NCBI GenBank assembly: GCA_006937955.1
Contig: SSNP01000017.1
Coordinates: forward strand, 4,284,496-4,348,495
Source: Pachypanchax playfairii
Taxonomy: Eukaryota; Chordata; Actinopteri; Cyprinodontiformes; Aplocheilidae
Direction of reading: 5' to 3'
Length of the DNA: 64,000 nucleotides
Shown: one piece after another, positions 1 to 10,261 of the stretch
Numbering within the stretch: position 1 is the stretch's first letter
How the letters are laid out: every line of letters starts with the position of its first letter
The notes under the pieces: model-generated
Told to the model about the DNA's origin: nothing
What the model saw: only the letters and a program-made list of their open reading frames with translations
Databases searched by the model: none
Program-made: the position numbers and the translations under genes

Positions 1-85
1 CCGCCGCCGCCCCCCCCAACAACAACGCACAGAGAACGCTTTTGCAAGAAGAAAGAAAAACAAAACCAAGAAAATGTCTCGACAG
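1..85 (+). other. Possible first exon with a four-codon start (MSRQ), owner unknown
   Basis: The window opens in a CCG-rich, purine-rich leader. At 74-76 an ATG with A at -3 is followed by three more codons, and then a consensus donor (CAG|GTGAGT) at 85/86. The reading would be Met-Ser-Arg-Gln ending exactly at a codon boundary. From memory, SIAH1-type ubiquitin ligases start with MSRQ and then an intron, but no siah coding exon follows within the window. It cannot be spliced in frame to the lhfpl6 exon at 10,262, which needs one leftover base from the exon before it. The exon is probably real transcription-start sequence; its gene is not established. Confidence 0.35.
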
Positions 86-300
86 GTGAGTATTATTGTC
101 ATCTTTGCGCTCCTAAGGGTGGCGTTGCTAACAACGGCAAGGGCTTCATGCTTGTATTTATGTACGTGAGTGTGAGTGCCGTAAAGCAGGTTTGTTCTCG
201 CGAGATTAGTCGGGTCCGATCCACTGAAAGTTGCAAGTGCTGCTTTCAGGACACAGACCCCGGAGGGAGGGGAGGGACCCACGAATCACCCCGCTAAGTC
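86..300. promoter_or_regulatory. CpG-rich promoter-like patch with a TCTCGCGAGA element
   Basis: This is one of the few CpG-dense stretches in an otherwise CpG-poor window. The palindrome TCTCGCGAGA at 196-205 is a known core element of TATA-less vertebrate promoters. It lies 110 bases past the donor of the possible first exon, a usual distance from a start site. Direction of transcription is inferred only from that donor. Confidence 0.45.
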
Positions 301-3300
301 CTTGTTTACCCCCACAGGGACTCTAGAAAACATTTATTGAGGTGAAAAAACTTACTTAGTTCTGCTTTAAACCGCTGTCTGTGTCAAAGGTTCAGTCGGT
401 CTTTATCAGTGAAATTGTAGAGTTTTATAAATGTAAAAACACTTTTACTTTAGCTTCAGGTGATACTTGGGTTTGAATTTATTTATAAACTGCTTTAAAA
501 AGAGCCTCTTGTCCTGTGGAGATTTCCACTTCTCCTGATTTTTTTTTTTACATTACACACACTGAGAGAAATCCTGAAAAAGGGACCTGTTGGCTTAAAA
601 AAATCTTTGATTTTTGGAAGGAGGATAAGGCTGTTAAACTCAATCTAGCTTAGTCCCTGAGGGTAATAAGCTAGACTGATGTGTGTCCCAGAAGACGAAG
701 GCCTGAAAGCAGCTGGGTGGGACTTAAAACGCAGGCTGTGAAGTACTTAGTCCACTTGGCAGGGGGAGTCAGTTTTTTCTCGCTCCTCAAGCGCTGCATT
801 GTCTTTTGAAAGGAGGCTCTTTGTGTTTGCAGTATGAAGCCGCTCACATGATGAGCCCCAGTAATGTCAGAGAGACATTTTGATATCTGGCAGTACTGTG
901 TGGAGGATACTAAAACATTCATTGCATATTTGGATGCTATTAACATGAATATTACAGCATCAATTGCAATGTCTTTGATATCTGTTCTCCCACAAGGCCT
1001 TGCATTAGCTTGCTTACAGTTCATTATAAGGAGTAATTAAGACAGGAATGCTTTGCTTCAGGCAAACAGACTTTTTGGACATTTGCTCTTCTGTCAGTGG
1101 GAGGAGGGTGCAGCTCAATGCATCACACATGACCCAGTTAGAAAAGCTAGGACCCTATAATGTGAATCCCACCCTGAGGAGGATTTTCATACCCTTTGGC
1201 TTTGTTGTTTGCATCACAAGTTCTCCCTTTAACTTCACTTTTCTCCGATGGAGAAAAAATTCATCACTTCTTAAATTCAGTTTCAGGCTGCCATGCTGAT
1301 AGACATGTCTCGCTGTTTTTTTGATGATATACACATTCCTTTTTAGCAACTTTCCCACTCACTCGTCTTCTCCTGCTTTTTTATTTTACATTTTTTGAAA
1401 TTTCCCAGAATCAGAATGAAAAAACTTGTGCCTAGAATTTTCTTAAAACTTTTAGGTTAATTAAAGTATCATCTGTGAGACAAAATAAAGGCAAGATGCT
1501 GCAAAAACATGACTTTCTCTGGACCTTTTGTCAAAAAAGGAGGTAGTTGATACCAGCAGCGTACAGTAGCAGTCAGGTGATCTAACTACGAAGACGATCA
1601 GAACCTGATTTTTTCACTGTTTGATATCAACAATGGTCCTGACAATAGTTCAGCACTGATACATGAAGGACTTTAAGTTACAGCAGACAAATTTAAGTAT
1701 GTGATGCTTTTAGGAAAACAAATTCTTCTTCTTAAAAAGGAATAAACATTTTCATGATCTTTTAGATCAGACAAGACAGTCAAGGTTCAGATCACAGAAA
1801 CGTTTATTCCAGGAAATAGTTTAAAACTGAAAATATTTTGAAAAATAAAGTTTTCCACATCTTCTCGACGATGAAATGTTATTTGTTGTGGATTTAGCGC
1901 ATTCTGTTTCCAGTTTGAGCTGTTTGGCTCTGTTTCACAGAGGTTCAATGCTGTTTTCAACCACTGCTTAATGAAGCAGGAGTTCATTTTCCTCTTGTAA
2001 TTGGTGTGTTTATTAATTGCTGGTTTTAGTAGGAAGCTGTGTGACAAATGAATAGTGTGATTAGATAAGGCCAGCTCTTAACCCAATGTTTGTGGAAAAA
2101 GCACTGAGCAGATCAATGAAACACAAACTGCTCGTTCTACCTGAGGCCACGACTGGTGACTGATGGGTGGTCAAGGGAAGAAATACGAGTTTTAAACAAA
2201 TAAAAAGCACGTGCTGGACTTTGTTTGGGTTTATTTTGAATCTGTTTGTTAGAGTTATTTAATAAATCAATCACATTTTGAATCAGAGTTGTTTAATTTT
2301 GACTTTGTAAGCATTTTAATTGTAAAATCTGCTGAGCTATTTTCACAAATCTGAGATACTGTAAGTTAGATGGGTATTTAAAAATTTAAATTCATCACAA
2401 ACATGCATATTTATTCAAAAGAAAATGTTTTAATTTTGTATGTGGTTATTAGATCATCAAAAATCAGAATTTGCCTAATTTAGTTTTGTTAGTCCAGCTC
2501 AGAAAAAACAGGTATCAACACAGCATTGTGATAGTTGTAACACCAGTTGCTGGTTCTGTTTGACTTGCAGTAGAATCTTTTCTAGTAAACAAAATAAAAC
2601 GTAGATGCAGAAATCAGGAACATGTTATAAAATTAAAGATTCTGAGGTGGTTAAAGCTGAACAAACTTTCTGTTAACAGGCATGTAACCTGCGTCTTGCT
2701 TCAGGCTAAACAAACTTAATAAAAGAAACCACAATGTCATTGTCAGACCACAATGCATCACAATGTGCTGATGGATGATGGATGTTTATAAAGAATTATT
2801 CCAGAAAACCAACTGCAGGCAAAAGCTTAACAAGATAAAGACAGAAGCTATTTTTCAGGATGAAAACATGATGCCAAAACATCATTTTTTTTAATTTAAC
2901 AAAGATTTAATGTGAGATGCTTTTGTCAATTCTCCAACAGGTTTCATGAAAGTTCTGTTATCTTTTTGTGTTGTAAAAAAAGACAGTTTGCACCTGTTTC
3001 TCTCCACCTTGGTGGAAAGAAGAATCTCAAAGATTTCTCATGAATATGACCAAATATGTTTGCAGTGGTTTGACCTTTTCTGGCTCTGATGGTTGCAAAT
3101 ACCAGAGGAGAGAGGGAGAACTGCGTCATGGAGATTACGATAACATGAACAGTCAGAGGTTGTTTATGTCGCAGCTCTAACATCAGCGGCCCAGTTAGTG
3201 ATCCGGTTTCCTTTGTTTTACACTCAACTTTATGAATCTACAAGTTATTCATTTATTTTCCTTAACGAAAAAAGGCACAGTGAGGTCAGGTGATCCTTGT

Positions 3301-5300
3301 CTGTTCATTTAAGTGCTTTGCAGAAAGCAGCGTCTTATAGCAAAGCAATATTGATCTAAAAAACCAATGAGTAATAATAGAAGACCAATAAGAACACCAC
3401 TGGTTAAATGACACTTAAACCCAGTCATTAGCAGCAGAATTAGCAGCATATGATTTACTGTTTACATATTTTATCCTTTTTTATACACCCTCTCCATTTA
3501 ACTACCTTTAAAATGAAACTTCGGATACCCATCTTGCTCATGAAAAAAGCACTTCAGTTTTGCCACATAGCTGTTAGCTCTCCCCCTGAAAGTGACTGTG
3601 TTGATCCAACTATGATAACAGACGGAATTGAAACATGATAAGAAAAGCAGACAAGCTTGCTGTGCACGCTGATGTGTGCCTTGTGTTTCAAATGAAGGCG
3701 TAGACATACCTCAACACGCTGAACTGCCTCTGCATGCCTGTACATGCAGAGGCAGTTCAGTCGACAGAGGAGTCAGAAAGGTTCTTGAAGCTGATGCAAC
3801 ACTTAAAAAACTTATTTCTGTGTTTTTTTTTCTTCAAACCTCTGAAAAGAAAAACAGCAAGAGAATGCAAATAGGGCAAAAAGACATTAATATGCCCGTG
3901 ATATCAGTTTAAATTGATCAGAATGACCCCGTTTCTCTTAGTTGTCTTGGAAAAAAAAACCAAAAACACTGCTGAACACTGCTAAAGTGAATGTTGTTCA
4001 GTAGATCACACACTCGCCTCCTCAGCTGAAGTTGTTCCCACATTTCATGTCTGTTTTGAATGATCTTCGTTGCCCAAAAGGGAATATCTCATATAAATTC
4101 AGTTCATTCAGGCCCATCCCCACTCCAGTTCCCCAGCCACCAAACTTCTCTCCAGTCTTAGCAGCAGCCTTTTCCCCTGCCCTCTTTGGCCTCTTGAATG
4201 ATAACCTTGAATGCTATTGTCTCGGGGTGAGAAGGAGGGTAAAGAAATTCCTTGGGTCTTGACAGAGAGCAGGAAAGCTTGACAAAAGGCATCAGCATTC
4301 TGCAAATCAGAGAATGCAGGGGATATGAAAAGGGGCCGGTTTTTCATTCAGGTAAAAGAGCTTTGACAGAAAAAGAATGGGGGACCAATTTCTCAACTCT
4401 GGTAGAATAAAACTTTTCTGTCTGCACCTTTTAAACCATCAAATATCCCCTTTCAGGACTGAGCTCGACCATGATGATGAAATCTGAGGCAAGCGGAGGC
4501 TGAGAAAAGATCTCTATATTAGAGCAGATTTCATGGATTGAATGTTGGATATTTGGACTGATTGTTAGAGCCATTTTACCCGACTATTTTCCAGTTCATA
4601 CAGAAGTCTTTCATAGGAGCCATTAGACCCGAGATAGTCATTCTGATAATGACCACGTGGAGATCAATTGAAACTCGATCCGTGATCAAGCTGCCTGGCC
4701 TCATAGATTTAGGACAGCACATTTTATCTGACCCTGTCTTCTTCTTCCTCACCCCCCCCTTTCACAACAACTTCTTCAAACATCAGCTGGCTGCCATAGC
4801 AACTGAAGGAAAAGTCTAAATCATTATTAACAAAACCCTATAACGGAAACCAACAGTCCTCCCAGATCTCTGCTGATGGATCAGCTTTGAAACTTCCCAA
4901 AAGACTGAAGGTATCTTCAACTTTGAACTGAAGCTGGGATTGTTATTGAAGAATACAGTATATATATATATATATTATTTTTTATTTTTTTTATTTTTTA
5001 TTCTCTGTGAAAAGGTGACTGGTGCTGGCAAATTTGTTGGGTTCTTCCCCTTTTCGTCTTTTCGTCCATGGTGTCTTTGAAGCTTCTGCATTCCCTCTAA
5101 AACAACCCTTTGTTGAATTCCCTTAACTATTTTTGTTGCGGCTTGTGAAAACTTGCAACAATTTCATCATGAGACTGCCATCTGCTCAAAGCAAAATGAA
5201 GTTGTTCATGTCATCTGAAAAGAGGAATTTCCTGTTTGTGCTTTGGGAAAAGGATTGAAATACACAGAAGAACTTAATTGTTAGAACTGAAGAGACTAAA
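300..5300. other. Noncoding, AT-rich; probably lhfpl6 intron
   Basis: No open frame here resembles a known protein, and the short frames have random composition. A perfect hairpin at 3,719-3,760 is listed separately. A short TA dinucleotide run lies near 4,960-4,975, followed by a T-rich stretch. The region is upstream of the last two lhfpl6 coding exons. If the main coding exon of that gene lies before the window, this is intron. Confidence 0.5.
3719..3760. repeat. Perfect 18-bp inverted repeat with 6-base loop
   Basis: The arm CTGAACTGCCTCTGCATG at 3,719-3,736 is exactly complementary to 3,743-3,760, with loop CCTGTA between them. The next outward pair would be G.T and then pairing stops. 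There is no mismatch in the stem. At 18 bp the stem is short for a canonical microRNA precursor, and flanking pairing is not evident. Confidence 0.85.
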
Positions 5301-5304
5301 TTCT

Positions 5305-6855
5305 GGTTATTAAACCTCTACTAAAAAGGGACAATCTAGACAAAACACAGATGATTAACTACAGGCCGATCTCCAATCTTCCGTTCTTGAGTAAAATCAT
5401 TGAAAAAGCAGTTTATCATCAGCTAAATGACTTTATTAGACAAAACAACTGCTATGATGTCTTCCAGTCAGGTTTTAGACAGCACCACAGCACCGAGACT
5501 GCTCTGACCAAAGTTATTAATGATATATGTCTGAACACAGATGGTGGAAAAATGTCGGTGTTGGTTCTACTGGATCTCAGTGCTGCGTTTGATACAGTCG
5601 ACCACATTATATTACTACAACGACTGGAGAACTGGGTGGGTCTTTCTGGTCCTGTACTAAACTGGTTTAAAACATACTTGGAGAACAGGAAGTATTTTGT
5701 GTCAGTAGGTAATTTTACATCTGAGCAGACCAGAATTACTTGTGGAGTTCCCCAGGGTTCCATCCTGGGGCCTCTTCTGTTTAACATCTACATGCTCCCA
5801 CTGGCCCAGGTCATAAAGAGCAATAATGTTAGTTACCATAGCTACGCCGATGACACACAGCTATATATCACAATGTCACCAGGAGACCGAGGTCCTGTAC
5901 TGGCTCTCAGTAAATGCGTTGAGGAGATTAATGACTGGATGTGCCTCAACTTCCTTCAGCTGAACAAAAATAAAACTGAGGTGATTGTTTTTGGAGCCAA
6001 AGAGAAACGACTGCAGGTCACCACAGAGCTTCAGTCAATACACCTAAAAACCACCAACCAGGCCAGAAATCTGGGTGTAGTGATGGACTCAGACCTAAAC
6101 TTTGAAAAACACATTAAGGCAATCTCTAAATCAGCCTATTATCACCTGAAGAACATCTCTAGGATAAAAGATTTAATGTCCCAACAAAACCTGGAAAAAC
6201 TAGTCCATGCATTCATCTTCAGTCGGCTTGATTATTGTAACAGCATCTTTACTGGTCTTCCTAAAAAATCAGTTAAACAGTTGCAGCTCATTCAGAACTC
6301 TGCTGCTAGAGTTCTCACTAAAACCAGAAAAGTGGACCACATCAGTCCAGTTCTGAGGTCTTTACACTGGCTGCCTGTCCGTCAGAGGATAGACTTTAAA
6401 GTTCTATTGCTGGTCTATAAAGCTCTGAATGGTTTAGGACCAAAATACATCAGTGACCTCCTGACCCAGTATGAACCTACAAGACTCCTCAGGTCTTCTG
6501 GATCTGGTCTTTTATCAGTTCCCAGAGTCAGAACCAGACATGGAGAAGCTGCTTTCAGCTTCTATGCTCCACATTCCTGGAACAAACTCCCAGAAAGCCT
6601 CAGATCAGCTGAAACACTCAGTTTATTTAAATCAAGGTTAAAGACCCACCTGTTCTCCGCTGCATTTACATAAAGTTTTATTAGAAAGTCCAAATCCACA
6701 CGGTTGCTTTTAAGCTGTCCTTTGTTCTAATTCTGTTTATTTAAATCATGTTTTCATTCTTTTACTTATGCTTTTGTTTCATGTAAAGCACTTTGAATTG
6801 TCCTGTGCATGAATTGTGCTATACAAATAAACTTGCCTTGCCTTGCCTTGCCTTT
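5305..6855 (+). mobile_element. 5'-truncated L2-type (Maui-like) non-LTR retrotransposon
   Basis: The copy holds the reverse transcriptase half of an L2 LINE, an untranslated tail and a terminal (CTTGC)n run at about 6,832-6,854. The tail motif GTGCTATACAAATAAACTTG is typical of fish L2 elements, which end in a short tandem repeat instead of poly(A). The frame can be followed upstream of the Met at 5,351 to about 5,303, where an in-frame TAA stops it. Everything 5' (endonuclease, ORF1) is missing, as is usual for truncated LINE insertions. It is inserted in the sense direction of lhfpl6, probably within an intron. Confidence 0.9.
5351..6673 (+). CDS. L2-type LINE reverse transcriptase (partial, uninterrupted)
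   Basis: This open frame of 440 residues encodes the RNA-directed DNA polymerase that copies LINE RNA into the genome. Visible motifs in order are INYRPISNLPFLSKIIEK near residues 2-19 (template grip, motif 0/1), QSGFRQHHSTETAL at 39-52, the catalytic LLDLSAAFDTVDH at 73-85, GVPQGSILGPLLF at 132-144 and the active-site YADDTQLY at 165-172. The C-terminal LHWLPVRQRIDFK and the final FKSRLKTHLF block are standard for the L2 clade. The Met is simply the first ATG: the same frame is open about 16 codons further upstream, so this is not the natural start. The absence of stops over 1.3 kb suggests a fairly young insertion, but it cannot move by itself without the endonuclease part. Confidence 0.92.
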   Translation: MINYRPISNLPFLSKIIEKAVYHQLNDFIRQNNCYDVFQSGFRQHHSTETALTKVINDICLNTDGGKMSVLVLLDLSAAFDTVDHIILLQRLENWVGLSGPVLNWFKTYLENRKYFVSVGNFTSEQTRITCGVPQGSILGPLLFNIYMLPLAQVIKSNNVSYHSYADDTQLYITMSPGDRGPVLALSKCVEEINDWMCLNFLQLNKNKTEVIVFGAKEKRLQVTTELQSIHLKTTNQARNLGVVMDSDLNFEKHIKAISKSAYYHLKNISRIKDLMSQQNLEKLVHAFIFSRLDYCNSIFTGLPKKSVKQLQLIQNSAARVLTKTRKVDHISPVLRSLHWLPVRQRIDFKVLLLVYKALNGLGPKYISDLLTQYEPTRLLRSSGSGLLSVPRVRTRHGEAAFSFYAPHSWNKLPESLRSAETLSLFKSRLKTHLFSAAFT

Positions 6856-7812
6856 TGAAATAGTTTCAAAGAATGTAGTTTAAAAAAATCATAAATGACT
6901 TGAGTGTTTTTTCACCTTCAAGACATTAAGTTGATTAGTTGTGTAAATTAAGAATAGAAAACCTTCAGACAGTTCTTACTTGTATGGTCTGTGATTGGAA
7001 GTCACCACTCGCAGTCGCAGTCAAGCACATATGAAATGATACAAATCCCCAGCATCTATTTGTGCAAAATTGTGGTGTATTGGTGTCATCTTTTGCAATA
7101 AGAACAGGAAGTATCTCTTCACAGCAGCATGCATGCAGAATCACAGCCTAAAGGTAGTTGATTCTGAGAGCTCCACATCTTTTAAACAGCTTGGCTCACA
7201 AACATGTTGTGAAAAACACATCTTACACTCTTAGTAATCTTTTTCCCACATTCCAGTCTCCAGCCTCCCTACCTCCAGTTTTCAATAACCCACATAGTGA
7301 GTGTGGAGGATGGGATTTGATGGAATTAACCATCTCAGGAAAAATAAATAAATCAAATAGATAAAAGCCAAAAGAGAAACGTGGGGCCACATTTGATACA
7401 GACCTGATTTACACCTCAACGATTTGTTCATATTTTTATTCATCTGCCCCCACAGTGATTTCTGTTATGTGCTGTCTGCTTTAATAGTGTCATGGTAAAA
7501 TGTGAGTGCTCACACTGATTTCACCCACTAAAACGATGCAGGTTCAGTGAGTTTGTCCTCTGAAACAACAGGAACAGTTTATAGTCCTACTTTATCTGAT
7601 TTTTTTTCTTGGTGAATGCACAATGGATAAAAAAAGTGTTTTTTGTGTCAAAAATTCCCCTCCAGCTTGTAAATGTAGAGCAGTATTAGTATAGTTAATA
7701 GTACGAGTCACTCAGTACCTTGTATTTTTAGAGCTTTGTAGTTTTATGGTCGTGACTGTTTTAAGCAAGTATCAAACTTGTAACCCCGTGAATCAAGATT
7801 CACAGGATTCAT
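6856..7812. other. Noncoding spacer between repeats
   Basis: There are only short random frames and no recognisable exon. It lies between the L2 tail and the tRNA-derived SINE and is probably lhfpl6 intron. Confidence 0.5.
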
Positions 7813-8029
7813 GGGACGGCTGTGGTTAAGTGGTCAGAGCGGTCGTCTTCCAGGTTGTTGGATCGATCCCAGCTTCTTCCACCACATGTCGAAGTGTCCT
7901 TGGGCAAGACACTGAACCCCATGTTGCCCCCCAGTTTACATATCGGGTTGTGTGAATGGGTAAATGTAAAACTTGTAGTGTTAAAGCGCTTTGAGTGGTC
8001 TGAATGACTAGAAAAGTGCTATACAAGAC
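7813..8029 (+). mobile_element. tRNA-derived SINE (V-SINE-like)
   Basis: The head resembles a tRNA gene with an A-box-like part (GTGGTTAAGTGGTCAGAGCG, about 7,821-7,840) and a B-box-like part (GGTTGTTGGATCGATCCC, about 7,853-7,870). The middle (TCCTTGGGCAAGACACTGAA) is a segment conserved across many fish SINEs. The end (CTAGAAAAGTGCTATACAA) resembles LINE tails. I saw no clear target-site duplication. The superfamily name is from memory. Confidence 0.8.
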
Positions 8030-8507
8030 ATTAACCAGTTTTTAAAATAAACTAAATATTCCTGTTAGCTGGAAAGAATAATATCTTAGTGAAACAGAAC
8101 CTCGTGTTTTATTTCTTCCCTCATTTTACTGCAAAGAAATTCAAATTGATTACATGCTGCTGTATCTGCTTTGTGCTTGAAAGAGAATTTTTGATTTTGT
8201 TTAATATTAATCATGAATATATAATCATATTGGCATGCTTTACAGTCTTTACTGCTACAAATTTGAATGCAAATAAAATTATCTAACCAAGAAAATGCAA
8301 ATCGCTGCGTTTGCTCCTAAATGCATTTTTGTATTTTGCAGAATAGTGGGTGTTTAAGTTCATCTGGGTAACCAAGTCACTGCCTGAACAATAATTAGCA
8401 TTTTCTGCTCCTGTTTTATTTTCTCAACTAAAAGTGATGTTTTTTGGACAGAAATAGAAACTTATCTGGAAATCACTTGAAGGTCTGAGGAGAAATGGGT
8501 GAATTGT

Positions 8508-9022
8508 TACAACCTGTGTAAAACAAAAACAGAATTCAACAATATGTAAATGTCAAAAAGTAAAATGTAACCTTAATAGAACACAAACAACATATCAGAT
8601 GATACAACTGATACAATTTCATTAAAAATAGGTGTTCATTTTGAATTTAATGGCAGCAACATATATGAAAAAAATTGGAACAGAGGCACCAAAAAGTAAT
8701 TAGTACAGTGAGAAAATGGCTGGAGGAACATTTTAATTAGGTTCACTGACAAAATCTCAGTAATATGACTGAGTATCATAGAAGTATTTTAGAGAAGCAG
8801 AGCATCTCAGATGTAAAGATGGGCAGAGGTTCACCAACCTGAGACAAACTGTGTCTCAGCACTGTGGAGCAAAGTTCATCAGCATAAAATCACTAAGATT
8901 TTGAAGATTTTATCACCCACAGTGAATAATTTCATCAAAAGTTCCAGAGAATCAAGAGGAATCTGTTTTTATTTACAGTATATTTTACACAGGGGTCCAG
9001 CTTGTTTGGAATTGGGGTTGGA
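8508..9022. mobile_element. Degenerate, internally deleted DNA transposon (Tc1/mariner-like fish repeat)
   Basis: The left end begins TACAACCTGTGTAAAAC and the right end closes TGGAATTGGGGTTGGA. These correspond to the terminal repeats of a very common fish element whose ends I remember as TACAACCCCAATTCC. Internal blocks also match that element, including CAGCTGGAGGAACATTTT-like and GATGGGCAGAGGTTCACCAA-like strings, and the region before CATCAAAAGTTCCAGAGAATC resembles its helix-turn-helix coding part. No transposase frame survives. The right-end sequence occurs again at 46,333-46,402. The superfamily assignment is tentative. Confidence 0.7.
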
Positions 9023-10261
9023 CATAATGAGTTTCTCCTGATCCGTTCTGATACTCAGCTGTAATGATAAAGGCTTTTCCAGTCTACACCCCCATCCTCA
9101 TCAGTATGCCAGAGTTTCTCTGAATTGATTTTCTACCAGCATTACGAAAGTCAGCCGCTCCTCACATCAGTGAAATCTGTTGTCCTTTTGACTTGAAATG
9201 GGGAAAAACAGATGTCTTTTTCACTTTCCCCATTTCACCTCAGATGTTAGTCGGTTTGTCCAGCCCGTTTCCATTAGCATGTGGATTAATTCCTGCTTGT
9301 TATCAAGTCAAGATGTAATAAGGCAGTCCTGGATGGAGGGGCTAATCACTTTGGAAGGCAGAGCTTCATTTTTTTTTGCCTTTTTTTTCCTCAGCTGCCA
9401 TCCTCACATCCCAAAACTGATAGCAGGGTAGACGCATCAGAAAGGATTAAGCTAATGTGATGGCAGAGCCACCTTCCAGGGGCCCCCACAGGATAATTTT
9501 AAGAGACAGTCCTTGACATTCAGGGAATAACTTGTCAAGACCTGGCTACAGGCAAATACTGAGGATATTAAATCCTTAATGTAATGGCCTTGACTAGATT
9601 TTACTCTTGTCTCTTGAAGCAGCTTTAAGCATAGTCATAAGTCTCCTTAATCACTGACATAAAGCAGTCCCTCAAGGATTCTCCTGAGCTTTACAGTAAT
9701 TATTGCATACCCAAAAATGCTTGTGTTTTTTCGTTCTTGCCTGTTTGAAAAATTACGAGCTATTTGCATAATGTTTGTTGTAAATTTGCCAGAGTTTCTC
9801 TGACACTCTGACATAGGAGCATTTTTGTTTTGTTGCAGTAAGAATGTGAAGAAGTGTAAAATCAGAGTTGTGATCATTTTATAAAATATTGTTTACCTTA
9901 TAGTAAAAAAGCTGGAACAAGTTGCGTCGCTGCCTGTCTTTGTCTCACCTGTTCACATCAAATCATTGTCCTTTTAAGGGTTTAAATTGAAGCATCTGTG
10001 CAGTTTAAATTCATTTCTTGTAGGATGTCAAAATAAAGCTGTGATATTTAAATACACAAAACATTTTTAGTCACTGTGATAAAAGACTGTTAAATTATAT
10101 AAAAAGAAGAAACAAATCCTTAAGGAGCTTAATAATGAGAGTTTATCCCTGCTTCAGTTCTGCTCTCACAAGGCGTGTCATGTAGGCTTCCAGCCATGTT
10201 TTTTTGTTATTTGTTGTGTTACTACAGTTTCCCTGATTATTTCGTTCAATCTTGTCCCCAG
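9023..10261. other. lhfpl6 intron sequence, nothing recognised
   Basis: AT-rich noncoding sequence up to the acceptor at 10,260-10,261. It contains short random frames only. Confidence 0.6.

Noticed and set aside
3719..3760. microRNA gene
   Set aside because: The stem is only 18 bp and pairing does not extend outward, too short for a normal precursor. Kept only as an inverted repeat.
5452..5787. Minus-strand frame opposite the L2 reverse transcriptase
   Set aside because: Shadow of the true + strand reverse transcriptase frame, which carries all the motifs.
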